Of a DNA stretch of 64,000 nucleotides, positions 35,701 through 47,000 are shown piece after piece. This DNA is from Rhynchonema sp. JSB1_4 (Eukaryota > Nematoda > Chromadorea > Monhysterida > Xyalidae): NCBI GenBank assembly GCA_030248065.1, contig JASAMV010000618.1, positions 144,210 to 208,209 on the forward strand, read 5' to 3'. How positions within the stretch are numbered: position 1 is the first letter of the stretch; every line of letters starts with the position of its first letter. The translations under genes were made by a program, and so were the position numbers. The notes under the pieces are model-generated. The model was not told where the DNA came from and did no database searches. It saw only the letters and a list, made by a program, of their open reading frames with translations.

Positions 35701-36325
35701 CCACCCCCCTGTTACACCATTGCCCAATACCAGAATTAGACCCAAATTACAAAATCGACTAAAAAGAAGCTAAACAGGTGAAAACAAGGCTTTTTGGGGC
35801 TAAAATACACACGCGGCGCTTGTAAAGCCATAAACGAGCCAAATACTGCCTAAAGGCGTTGTTTACTTCGTCGCTCAGCTCACCTGATCGATAACTTCAC
35901 GTTTCATGTGCGCAATTGCCGATCGTTTTTGAAAGGGATCTTCTCGAGTCTGCAAACACCAAGCCGAAGATAATCACAACACTGACACAAATTCATTTCA
36001 CTTGTTAGCGCGTCAGTATAAAAATTTCAGCTTAAAATTCTGCAACCTCGCGGAATCTCCTTTTCCACCGCCGCCAATCGAAGAAGAACGCGTTTTTTGA
36101 CCGTCTGCCTGGTCGTTCTCGCGGATCATAATGCTGATTGTTGTCATATTCAAGCCATAACCACCGACTGCTTGTGTGAATTGACCTTGTTTGTTGTTGT
36201 GACAGCTCGCCGTTCCTGCTTTGACTGTTTGGATTATAAAATGCGGCCGTCGAAGCAAGCTCGTACCAGCAACGACCACCGCAAAACGAGCCACGGACAA
36301 GGTCGGTTGTGTGTTTTACCGCCAT
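26722..36325 (-). CDS. FOXRED1: FOXRED1, mitochondrial FAD-dependent oxidoreductase
   Basis: Fourteen exons on the minus strand encode 558 residues: 36325-36047, 35949-35884, 33873-33803, 33053-32993, 32937-32808, 32747-32645, 32320-32211, 32150-32077, 29136-29008, 28682-28531, 27679-27544, 27223-27113, 27056-26918, 26837-26722. FOXRED1 is a DAO-family flavoprotein of the mitochondrial matrix needed for complex I assembly (established). The first 90 residues are Arg/Ser-rich with RSIHTSSR, a likely mitochondrial presequence. Then come the FAD dinucleotide-binding [40 protein letters not shown], the substrate-side [30 protein letters not shown] and GFSGHGLQ near the C-terminus. It is longer than the human protein (486) at the N-terminus. 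Intron 2 (33874-35883) is full of repeats, intron 3 holds a MITE and intron 8 (29137-32076) contains the MSP gene on the other strand. Confidence 0.96.
30517..30524 (+). promoter_or_regulatory. TATA box of the MSP gene
   Basis: TATATAAA lies 101 bp upstream of the MSP start codon at 30625, a reasonable distance for a core promoter with a short leader. No GATA or other sperm-specific site was confidently placed. Confidence 0.5.
30625..31624 (+). CDS. MSP: Major sperm protein (MSP), nested in FOXRED1 intron 8
   Basis: Four exons (30625-30732, 31154-31310, 31408-31505, 31571-31624) encode 138 residues. The protein is one MSP domain with an N-terminal extension of about ten residues. Diagnostic stretches are [57 protein letters not shown] and the C-terminal [14 protein letters not shown]. 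They match the canonical 127-residue nematode sperm protein rather than the VAP class, because the NNDR and REWFQ motifs and the short C-terminus are specific to true MSP (family knowledge). MSP dimers polymerise into the filaments that drive amoeboid sperm crawling. The first part is divergent ([13 protein letters not shown]), so this is not a typical identical-copy MSP. Three introns are unusual, since C. elegans MSP genes are mostly intronless. AATAAA lies at 31956-31961. The gene lies entirely within intron 8 (29137-32076) of FOXRED1, on the opposite strand. Confidence 0.95.
33155..33431. mobile_element. MITE family 2, palindromic copy 3, in FOXRED1 intron 3
   Basis: A 277 bp element with ends TATAGTAAATTTCTAATTTC and the inverted match ending CTTACTATA. 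It is the best-preserved palindrome of the three family copies, with arms that pair almost perfectly through GTTCGAAGTCGAGGCAGGCA. It lies inside FOXRED1 intron 3 (33054-33802). Confidence 0.85.
34126..34460. repeat. 167-bp tandem duplication in FOXRED1 intron 2
   Basis: Two adjacent, almost identical units (34126-34292 and 34293-34460) begin CTGGGGGAGGGGGTACTCCC and contain CCCCCTATCTCCCCTCCGG. The near-identity points to a recent event or an assembly duplication. Confidence 0.9.
34560..35575. repeat. GGTATT-rich degenerate repeat with long G run
   Basis: The stretch is dominated by variants of TTGGTATTGGGTATT and by GGGTATCCGGTATCC, with a run of ten G and a second of six G followed by C7 (35070-35105). 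That arrangement can form a G-quadruplex or a G/C hairpin. Overlapping open frames on both strands here are repeat artefacts and were not called as genes. It lies in FOXRED1 intron 2. Confidence 0.75.
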
Positions 36326-37833
36326 CGTCCGTGTGGAAAGTGTGTAATTACTGCGGCTTCATCATTTGCTCAAATACTTCACATACCGTGCAGTACCTAA
36401 AAAACATTATCAAAAAAACAAGAACAATACCGAACAAAACGCCGAAATTTTTTTCAAAATCAATCAAACAGAAAAAACAAAGAAAGAGAAATAGGTCGGC
36501 GAAATAGGTGGGTGCGGCGCGCGCAGCGCCAGGCCAGGTGGTTTGGCTGCCCCAATCCTGTCGTTGTCTTGCTGCGGTGTTGCTGTGGTTCGCTTCCTTT
36601 CCTTATTGGTCATTAATGCCATGGATATCGACTTTTTGTGTCGACTCTTTGCAGCAATATGTTCCTCCCTGGAATTTTCAATGCCAAGTAATGACCCTCA
36701 GGACGTCGGTCCTGCACGCTTGGTGTGCGCCTTGCTGTTGGAGCCATCGCGTTGTGGACCTTTGAAATAGGCTCCCAGGGGCTGTGGTTTCTACTTCCAT
36801 CCACCCATTGAGCACCCATTGCCGCGCCATTACTTTTGGTCAGATCAATTCAAAATTGATTCTCCTATGATCAGCTAATTTCCTGCTTCATTTCGGCACG
36901 TCTCAAAAATCTTGAACACGATTTTGTCAACATTTCGCCGTCATTTTAATCAATCTGTGATGTTAGTATTGATCAACTCCATGTTAAGGTTTGTCAAATT
37001 GGACACCGTTCAGTCGTTTGCCGCAGGCTTAAGTTCCCCAGGATTTGCTGATTTCTCGTTGTTATACCGATATTTTGCTCTTTTTAGTTTTGCTCATGTC
37101 AATGTGAGGTGCCGCGAATCGTTTTATTCTTTACAGTTCTGGCGATCAGCTAAAATAAAATCTTGAACCTTGTAATCTGTGCAAATGCTGTTCATTGACA
37201 ACGGCATCAATCTGAAAAATTTTTCAAAGGTTTTGAAAAAAAATTGCCTAGGTTTTTCTAAAAATTGGGTTTACAAAAAGACACTGACTTCCCTCCAATA
37301 CTCCCATTCTTGTGCGTATACCGGAGAATGTCTATATACATATGTAGGTATCAATACGTATATAAGTCATTGGGGGCTTACCATACTTGGGATTCACTTC
37401 GGATTTGAGACTGGAAAAACCCGAAACTTTTTGGTACCGATGTTCTGCTTCTGTCAGCAACATCACCAGCAAATCACATTTTCATGGCAGTTTCATGCGT
37501 CAAATTGAGGCTACACACACAATTATATTTTCTCTTTGAGCAAATGAAAAGGCAAAAACAGATGAAAAAGCGATGTATCATTGAAGCTGCAAACCAGCTG
37601 AACATTCCACATTCGTACCATAGCTGGTAAGTCAAGTGTTTAATGTTCTCTCTTTGGTTGTGGTTAGGTTGGCACAACAATTGATAAAGTTGAAATTGAG
37701 TATGTGGGAATTTTTCCCGCACAAGCCGGCTTGTAACGAACGAAACGTCGCAGGCATACGTGCTGCATTTGTGGTAACGTGCATCATAACTTGTTTAGCC
37801 AGTCATGTATTCCATATCCAATAACCAATTCGA
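36326..37833. other. FOXRED1 upstream region and downstream flank of the CEP170-like cassette
   Basis: The FOXRED1 promoter should lie just above 36325, but no clear core motif was seen. A more GC-rich patch at about 36500-36830 is open in several frames on both strands without a recognisable protein. No RNA gene or transposon was identified. Confidence 0.4.
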
Positions 37834-38876
37834 TCACTTTGCCTTGGGTCGAGAGCGTGGCCTTGCAGCAACAGCCTTAATTGAGCTCTTGTTAGGCACT
37901 GATGATGCCTGAACCGTTTTCACGGCTAGAGTGTTTCGCTGCTGTGTTTTGGCAGGTGGCCCAACAGTTTTCGGAGTTTTGCGGACATCCGATAAATTTT
38001 CTGCTCGGCTGAATTTGGTTCCATCGTCGGTTTGCAGGTAGAGTGAGATCGCTGGAAAAAGCAGCACGACCGAAATTATTCGCTTCGGTCAATATCAAAC
38101 TTACCAATCGAATCAATTGCTTGCCTTTTTCCCACCCAGAATTTTTGTACGTATTTGTCAATATGCCAAGCAACTTCCATGCTGGCAGAAAACTAGTAAG
38201 CTAAGTAAATCTCAAAATATGCTCAATATGAAAACGACGACCAATACAAGACCGATCCGATACACCTGCGGTGGGCAATGAATCAGTAATCAGTCTTCGA
38301 TCGGTATCGGAAACAACTCAGTGTGCCGCGCGTGCTTGTGGTGGTCGACCATTTTTCACAGACGGGCGGTGCACCAGGCCATCGCCAGTGCGCGAAATGC
38401 ACCGGAACGCCACCGTGACCTCAGCTGGTCTCCTCACCTTGCATCGCGGTCGACATGTGCTGCACCTGCTGCATCAGATCCTGTACCCGATCGTCGATGC
38501 GCTGATCCATAGTCGATTGGTTGGCGATCGCCGGTATCGCCTGCGATTGGGGCATTCGACTGTTGACCAGGCGCTCGAGGGACGCAGATAATGGACGCGA
38601 ACTGAAAGAATACATCCACTGATCGTTGTATCAAACTCGGCTGCTTTGACTCATCCAGTGACGGTGAGCCCATCATTTTTGGAGCGTTGCTGTTGGATTA
38701 ACGCTTTGAATTAATTGCCGGTATCAAACTTGGTCATCATCTTTTCCGATACAAAACTGTTCGAAAATTTTCACAAAAGACCAACGACTGACAATCACTC
38801 ACCGTAACAAGACCAGTGCCCTAGAAGCTTCCGTGGCAGCCGCGTTGGACTTCTTGCACAACTCGTCAATAACTGC
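37834..38876 (-). CDS. Second copy of the last three CEP170-like exons
   Basis: Three minus-strand exons (38876-38803, 38601-38438, 38051-37834) are paralogous to the three terminal exons of the CEP170-like gene at 41706-41081. The first exon is 74 bp in both. All phases agree (0 in, then 2, then 1), and the proteins align: DELCKKSNAAATEASRALVL against NELCKVSTNAATEATRAVQL, then SRPLSASLERLV against SRPLSSSLEQLV. The end differs: this copy finishes in a Lys/Arg-rich tail (AARPRSRPKAK). No start exon was found between 38877 and 41080. Either the upstream gene can splice to this cassette as an alternative 3' end (giving a 1,173-residue protein, since phase 0 fits), or it is a truncated duplicate. 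Conserved phases and an open frame argue that it is still used. Confidence 0.75.
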
Positions 38877-39784
38877 CTGCAACGAAGCACGTTGACAATA
38901 ATATATGTGAGTGACTTATGTGAAACATCAGCTCGCTTGCCAGTGCATCTACATACCCGTCCACTGAATGTCACCGATCGTTTCATCCCCGATGTTCGCG
39001 GCGGTCGATTCTCCTTGATCACGCTCCTGGTCATTCGGTTGTTGTTCGTGATGTCATTCATTGCCACTGATTTTAACTTTAATGGAGTAATCGATAAGTG
39101 TTGGGACTTGCTCAATGTTTTCCAACTTCAGTCTCTTTTCGTGTGTAAAACTGGAAAATGTGTACTTTTGTTTCGCAGGTGGGAAAAGGAAACAAAAAGA
39201 AGCACATGATTTTCCTAGAACGATAACATGAGCTGAGAAGCCAAAGTGAACGAACAAGTACAACCAAGGCACACAAAGCAACGTCGCCGACTAATTGAGC
39301 TAACAGCATGGGACGCCCGTGACTCAGCGATTGGCCCCCCTGTGCCGCGCATTAGCATGAGCGAAACGGTTCAACTAAGCTGATAAGCAAGGTCGGCCCT
39401 GGAGAGAGGACAAAAACAACAAAAAAGCGCACACTTTGACCGACTGCAATTCCAAAAAGGCTCTAAACCAGCCGGTGAGCGCCAGCAACACCTAAGCGGA
39501 GCGTGAGTATCCGTAGCTCGACGACACACACAACAGCTTAGTTGATACCATACCCCATTACAAACGGCCACTTTACGTTATCGGTGGTATGTAGGTAGTG
39601 CTGTGTCACCAAAGCGTTTTTCAGAAATGTTTCGGTTCTAGACATTTTCATGTGACTCTAGCTAAATAGGAACTGAAATTTTATTTTATTCCTGCCCCAG
39701 AGCCAGAAGCATGTTGGGTGCATGGCAGTAAAAAGAACCACGCTGCCCTCGGTTGTTGCCGACGTCAGGGGCGTGTCCGACAGT
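38877..39784. other. Between the two terminal cassettes; no gene recognised
   Basis: No exon matching the upstream CEP170-like exons was found here, which is why the 37834-38876 exons are treated as a cassette rather than a full paralogue. No RNA gene seen. Confidence 0.4.
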
Positions 39785-40395
39785 GGGTGATATTTTCGAA
39801 ACGGTGTAAAGGTCAGTTGGGTGTAAAGGTCGGTGGAAAGCTCGGTGTGGGAAAGTTCAGTGTAAGCTCGGCGTAAGCTTGAAACATTGCACGCTGAGCA
39901 AGCAGCAGACGCGCGTTGCCAAACGAAAGGTCAACTTTGGCAGTTTGCTGTGCAAGCGCAAATCGTTTGTTTGCAATCTGGTTCATTTAAGCTGCTTGCA
40001 CAAGCGTTTCTAAACGGTATTTATGAATTTCGTAACCTTTTATGGAGCCGTTTTGATTTCGTGCTGCGATCAGTTAGTGACGTCAAAATTTTTGGCACCG
40101 CCGGCAATGAATGTTCAATTTCTCAACAGCCTTGCGGGGAAATGTCAGGTAACTTACAAATATTCCTTTAAAACGTTTGTGCAACCAGCTTAAATGAACC
40201 AGATTGCAAACAAACGTTTTACGCTTGCACAGCAAACCATCAAAGTTGACCTTTCATTTAGAAACGCGCGTCTGCTGCTTGCTCAGCGTGCAATGTTTCA
40301 AGCTTACACCGAGCTTACACTGAACTTTCTCACACCGAGCTTTCCACCGACCTTTACACCCAACTGACCTTTACACCGTGTCGAAAATATCACCC
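39785..40395. mobile_element. MITE family 3, long 611-bp copy with AGT target duplication
   Basis: The same ends as the 226 bp elements (GGGTGATATTTTCGAAAC) are flanked by a 3 bp duplication AGT (39782-39784 and 40396-40398). The terminal arms extend much further inward than in the short copies, through AAGCTTGAAACATTGCACGC and CAGCAGACGCGCGTT to about 39990, and are matched from about 40180. This leaves a central loop of about 190 bp. There is no transposase frame. It probably represents an ancestor-like or alternative internal form of the family. Confidence 0.85.
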
Positions 40396-41080
40396 AGTGA
40401 GTGGCATGTCGGTTATGTGTATACATATAGCTTTGTCAATCAGACAGTGGCACACGACACACGGGTACGTATGATACAAATGACTGACAAAAGTGACTGA
40501 CAAGACAGTTACACTGGTATCCATCATCCAGCCAGCTCTTGTAATTGCGAAATGCATTAAGAATTGGCCCAGGGGACAAATGACCAAATGACGCCTTGTG
40601 CGTGTGTGTCACTGCTAAAAGCAACAGTGTGATGTGGGTACATGTACCTTGTGCCATGAACTCCTTCCCACTGCAGTTTTGGCGTCTGCATATCGCACGA
40701 TGAAGGTCAATGTTTTCAAATTTTATTTTCCGTCAATGCCAGTAAATAAAAATTTACCCTTTTAATCATGGTATGGTTCTCAACATGAGTTCCAACGGTT
40801 TCCAAGATTCCACATAAAGCTGACTTTACAAATCACATGGGTATTTGACTGAAAATACTAGCAGCATATCGTTCTACCTACCAAAACAGAGAACAAAAAT
40901 ACGAAAACAATATTGACACTTTCAAAAAATGAACAATTTTTAGCATCATATGCTAAGAAAGAAGAAATTGAATCATCCAAAGACAACGTATCTGCGTTGT
41001 TACAATAATGAGCCAAATTTGTATACAACATGCAAAATGAAAACAAAATACCCTATATGTATAAAAAGAAAACACCCATT

Positions 41081-44000
41081 TCATGGTTTATTCTTTCGTT
41101 GTTTTGTGTAAGTTCTGTACTTTTGATTCGAATTAGGAACATCTTCAGCGATTGACCCGGGAAGCAGCTCCGGCGAGTCTGCGTTTGGTGTCTCCATCGT
41201 AGGCGTCAACGTACTGGACGCAGCAGGCTCAGTCGCCAGTGGAGATTGCTTGTGCAGATCCAGATAACGGTTGACAGCTGAAAGAAGATGGCGGATTGCA
41301 AAGTTCGTGCTTATACATTGGAAACACTCAAATCACCCAAACCTTTGAAAGCGACCGACAACTGTTCCATTTGTGACAACAAGCTGCTGACTCGTTCGTC
41401 ACTACTCGAATCGTTGACAATGCCCTCGATAGTGGACAGGGATGGGGACTGGGGAAGGGCGCCGACCAGTTGCTCGAGGGAGCTGGACAGTGGACGAGAT
41501 CTGGAAGGACGGAGACATGGGTGTTCATGATGTATTCTGTTCTTGTGCATCACTCCTGACGGTGACCTGTTGTAGCGTCCATCGTTCGGGAGTTGAAGGA
41601 AAGAAAGCAATGTACAAAGCAGCAAAACCAACTTCAGCAGCTGAACAGCCCTGGTGGCCTCGGTTGCAGCATTGGTGGACACCTTGCACAACTCGTTGAG
41701 AATGGTCTGCAAAACAAATGTCGTTGTGTCTCAACGAAATGGCAACAATTGAACAATGATTTACCTGTTGCAGTGATTCTTCAGCACCAGTTGAAATGCT
41801 ATGCTCATCATCTGCTGTATCAATGGAGCCAGCCGATGGTTTTTCGTCACTGGGTGTGGTTGAAGCATCAGCCTCTTCTTCAAACACATACTGTTGATGC
41901 AAATCCAACGCTTGCTCGATTGAACCGGACTGAAATTACAAGAGGGCTAATCAGTCTGAAGAGTTGCATGAGCCCTTCAATCCACCACCAGCATTCATTC
42001 TGGGTGACATATTCGACACACGAGTGGTATACTTCGTGAACCAAAGTGTTGGTTATTGGATTGGATTACATAGAATTCTTTTGGACATTGCGCATACTGT
42101 AGTAACAAAAAGCCAAAAACTAAGCGATAATCACACATAAACATGGCTCTAATGGCAGCACGGCACTCACAGCGGGAATTAAAGGGCGTTGTTTTCGTGG
42201 TGATTCATTCTCGCTGCCCAAATGGAATGTGTTGGACCGATTCGATGGCACAAAGTGCGTGAAGTAGTTGTCCTTGGTGCTCTTCGCCTGAAAACACCAC
42301 GACCCTTCAAATTCTTTTTAACATCGACATGCGACTTTCATGAAATAAATAGACCAAGTTTGAAAGAAAGTTACCAAAAGATTTTCTTAGTTTTCAATCC
42401 GAGTTTGTATCTTTACCGTTCAAAAATTAAAAAATTGCAAAAGCTTCTGTATCTAGCGATAGATCGGCGCATAAGAGAAGTAAAATAAACAAATACGCTG
42501 CAGAAACGAACACCCGCCAAACAATGCTGCTAATCAAGCTCTTCTTTTGTGGCAGCTTCTACAATGGCCACCAGAAATAAAAAACGATATCTGTAGGTAC
42601 CGGAGAAATTCGATAAAACACCACTTGGGATTAATCCGATTGGGGATTCAATCGAAGTTTTCTGGTGCTGATGTATCAGCAAATTAAAACACGATGTACC
42701 TGAATATTAAGCGGCAGCGATTTGGGAATGCGTTTGCCTTCTTGTGCAGCCTTCCTTGGATCATAGGCCTTGCGTCGAAGCCAGGCAGCCATTTTGGGTG
42801 ATTCCGAGCCAGAAGTCGATGTTGAGTTACGTTGCGTGGTCGGTAACGTCGGGGCCTTGGCCACTTTCGGAGGTAGAATCGCCTGCTTTGCTTTAGCGGC
42901 ACCCGGGGGACTCGGACCAGTTCTCATACTGAATCTACCCCCATCACGCCTGAATGCACTGCTGCTGCTGCTGGCAGTGCCTGCCTTGTCAATACTGGCT
43001 GCTCCTGGGACAGGCACTTGCACAGATCGTCGGGTTTGACCAGTGACAGGAGGAATGAACTTCTTACTGGCGTCATTGGAGCATCGACGTCGATAAGTGG
43101 GTCGTTCTTGTGTTGGTTTGCTCTCTGCCGATCTGACTGTCGTTGGTTTTGCAGCTGTTGGTGGTGTAGGTGTGGTGGTCAGACGCACCAGTTCTTGAAG
43201 TAGCACACCTCGCTCGATTTGAGTGGGTTCGTTGGGTTCCTCAGCCGCAGGCGATTCGGATTTGGGCACCGGGGATTTGGGTTCTTCTTCTTCCACTGGC
43301 TCGACCCCTTTCTTTGTTCTGGTCGGAGTTTTTGGTCTGCAATATAAGGGTGCCATCAATGTAGATGTTTCGCAGAAGAAACAACCTGGCTTCTGCATTG
43401 TTAAACGACTTACTCAATGGGTTCCGGTTCCGGCTCCGGTTGCGGCGGTGGAGACCGTGTTATCCCGAGGGCTCGATCGATTGCAATTCTTGCCTCTGTC
43501 AATTGTTTTTCATCGTCGACAGTCACAGTCGTCTCCGATAGTTTACGATCTTCAGCTGGAAACCAAATTGGTTTATTCCAGTAATTTTGTTTAAGAATTG
43601 TACTCACGTCCATCAACCACGTATGTCCCCGAGTCACTGATGCAGTCTGACTCGCGCCGATTTCTGATCGCATTTCTGCCGTGTATATTTGTTCTCACAG
43701 TTTCCCCATCCGAAGCTGGTGGTTCCCGAATATTGACCGGTGGACCAGCCAGTAGACGACTCAACAAATAGTCCTTTGGATTTTCATTGTCGCCGATTGG
43801 AGGCTTGGGCGGCAACGATGAGGCCGCTCCTAAATTGATGTTGACTTTGTGTAGGATGTAGGAGTTTATGAAGAGTTTCCGCATAAGAACAATGTGGGTG
43901 GGTGGTATCAAATATGGTGATATGTTCGATTCTGTCTTGACCACGTGGCTGCCAAGAATTCATCACATTTCAAGATTGGCATACAATTTAGTCTGCACCA

Positions 44001-47000
44001 GCGTATAGCTTGGGGAACAACTCTGAAGTTGGCAAAAATAGAGTATACCGTGAACTCAACAGTTGTCGCTCAACGTATCATCATTCATCAGCACAAAGTC
44101 ACGCGACCAAGGCAGATCCAAACCGGTCCGAACTTTAAAAATCGTCCCCGATGGTATGGAACAACCATAAAATACACAATAAATTACCTTTCACAGGTTT
44201 CTTCTTCATATCAGTGGGTGTTGACCGTCGGCTGAGCATACGGCGCGATGGACCCGATTTTCGCGCTGCATCTTGTAGAGAAAACGGGGTCGACTGCTTC
44301 GAGCCGGTGGGATCGTCGTCGTGAAACGCAATCGTAAATGACGTGCCCTCTGGTCGCTTTTCTGAAAATTAGATAAATGGCGTTAATTTTTCAGCTTTGT
44401 GAACTGCATACACACAGAATGAGGTGTCAAATTCGATGATCGGATCCGCATTTTGGTTACATGACTAACTTGATTTGAGAACGTTTCGGGAATTGCTGAA
44501 AGGTATGAAATTTCTATTTTTACGCTCATCAAAACCTGCCCTGATTAAACCTTGAAATATTTTCAGTTCAAAAACCTGGGTCAGATTACAGCTCCATGCA
44601 GATGCGATCTCCAAGTTTGACACCATGACCACACGGTGTCCACTTTCCACACTCACTTGGTGGATCAGCCTTCGGAGCTGTAGCTCCAGTTGCAGCAGCC
44701 GGTATGGCCGGTCGCTCGTCAGGTGACTTGCTCCTGCTTCTGGCACTTAGCGGAATGTCCATTCGGACCGCCGGTTCCCGACTGAGATTGGATGCCGGCG
44801 GTTTTTGTCGTGGTGGACGGCGGGATAGACCTTCGGTATCGGATTGACAGACTGACGTTGACCACGATGTTAATTGGGGAGGCGAAATTGAACGCGTCAC
44901 CGACTTGGCCTTTTGGAACGCGTCTGAAGAATTAAAATTAATCAGTTACTACTTGCTGAAATTTATGTTTTGAGGCAATATTACTGCAGTGAAGGAATGT
45001 AGAGTTTCCGTATGTGGTTGGTTGTCCGGTTCGTGCCCTGTTCTCGCACACACATTCGATAACCATGTGATCCCAAAAAGCCACGCGAGCTTGTCGATTA
45101 TACATGAATGACAGATCATAGATGACAGATCATAATAACAGAAATAATAATAGAACTAAGATGAAACACGACTCACAAGCCTCTCTTCTGGTTGGTTTCG
45201 GCGAATCGACGACAGTGGGCTCTTCATCACTTTCATCTTCACCCCACCATGACGGTTGTGCGCCAAACAGCGGCGTTCGACCTTTTTGCATTTCCAGTTC
45301 TGTAAAAAAATGCGGGATCAATGATGGAAAAGCACCGAGGCTTGCCCGTTTCAGTTCGTCTGTGGAATTCAACGGCTGGGCAGTGCATCGAGGCAAGTCA
45401 GTGCGACTGCACCAGCCAGCTACATTCTAACTCTCATCATGGAACCACATGCCCGATTTGACAGCTAAATGGGTAAAAATTAGAAAGTATAGAAAGTATT
45501 GAACAACTAACTTGCTCCCAGATGATGTCTGTTCGTGTGTGAGGGAGTGGCTTGTGACCCTGACGGACTGACAGGCGGCATGGTTGCCATCGGACCAACT
45601 GCTTGGAGCAACGAACTGTTGGAGGCACGTGGCTCCTCGGGTGGCGCTGTTTCGTTCGTTGACTCTGAGTCACGACGCTCGTAGGTCACATCTGCGATTT
45701 AAAATTGTGTGTATCCATGAACCTATATACATTACTCACTGAATAAAAAACTTATCATATACAGTACCTGCGCCCGCATTCCCCATCGGTCCGGTGGTGT
45801 GTGCTTGATGAGCAAGTATGCATTGTTGGCACGTGGTGTTGGGAAGATGTTGTTGTACAGTGGATTGATGTTGATGGGCACACGGGGCTTGACTGAACAT
45901 GGTCGGGTGATAGATGTAGGCGCCTGAAATGATATAATATCAAGGTGAATCATTTTCCCGGGTAGATCCCGCGGCTTGTGCTGGTAAAATGCTCGCCAGC
46001 AATCGATTTCAAGATTCCGATGCCAAAATTGCCCAACTACAGTATATGCTCATCTTTGGAGTCCAATTTTAGGAGCTTAACGATGTCATTACCTGGAGCG
46101 GCAGCGGTGGCATAGTAGATCTGTCCAGCCGGCAGCACCATTGCCGGATGATACAACATCGGTTGGGCCTGACTCGTGATCACGGCAACTGGTTGTGTGG
46201 CACTCGGACCCGCTGCATGGTGATGGGGACTGGGATAGACGAACAGGGGATTGTTCGGATCATGTTGGTGATGCATGGCGTGCCCACCCGATACTGATGT
46301 TGCGGGATGATGCGGGAAAGGCATTGCGTTCGGCGGCAATTCGGGCCCGGGTGGGAAGCTGGATGGGGATGGCTGTGCGGGCATCCCTTGTGATGGGAGC
46401 ATCCCCTGTCGGTTGCTGCTATTCGGCTGCATGGGGTCGAAAGGCATGACACCGCCGAAATAGGGAGGTGGCGGAGGGGGGAAGCCGCCCGATGGACTCA
46501 GTGGTTGCTCGGTTGAAGAACCAGCCGACAGACTGCCATCCGGGTGCTCGGGGCCGGGCTGGAAGGCAAGAAAATAACTTTGAAGCTACAACACAAGTGA
46601 ACTGAGCAAAGTACAATGTTTGTGCCCGCCCGCCAGACTACAGATAGGTAGGCTATGTTCATAAAAGCTACAACGTGTAGCCACCGCAACAAAACAACGT
46701 AGTGAAACTAAAATATGGTACGCATCAAGCTATAAAATGGTAAGGCAGAAGATGCCCTAGAGCGTGAAAAATTGGATGCTACATGCGCACAGATCGTGAC
46801 GAATGTGCCCAGCGCGTGGGCCGCATGAGTAATTTGTGTGCTCGCGCTTTCAGTTTCCCTATGCCAACAAAAATGGAAGTACAGTACAATCATGTGGCTT
46901 TTGTAAATGCGGAAACACTATTCTGAAGATTGTCTGCTTTGAATACACAATGCATTGCTGTCAAGAGAATGGCAAAAACAAGCAAGCAAGAGGTAAAGAA

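Larger units (their letters stand above)
33598..35703. repeat. Two direct repeats (33598-33724, 35570-35703) flanking repeat-rich DNA
   Basis: The two blocks share GTGAAAAATACCGA, TTTATACCATTTTGAGCC, ACCTACCTACCTACTGTACC and TAGGGGGGACCCC at about 90% identity and enclose 1.85 kb. The first block starts in FOXRED1 intron 3 and the second is in intron 2, so the intervening 2 kb includes exon 3 (33803-33873). This means the pair is not a simple inserted element with terminal repeats, unless exon 3 was captured. Between them lie a 167 bp tandem duplication and long GGTATT-rich stretches. Confidence 0.7.

Noticed and set aside
36508..36819. Retroelement or protein-coding gene in a GC-rich patch
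   Set aside because: Open on both strands, but no reverse transcriptase or other motif was seen in any frame.
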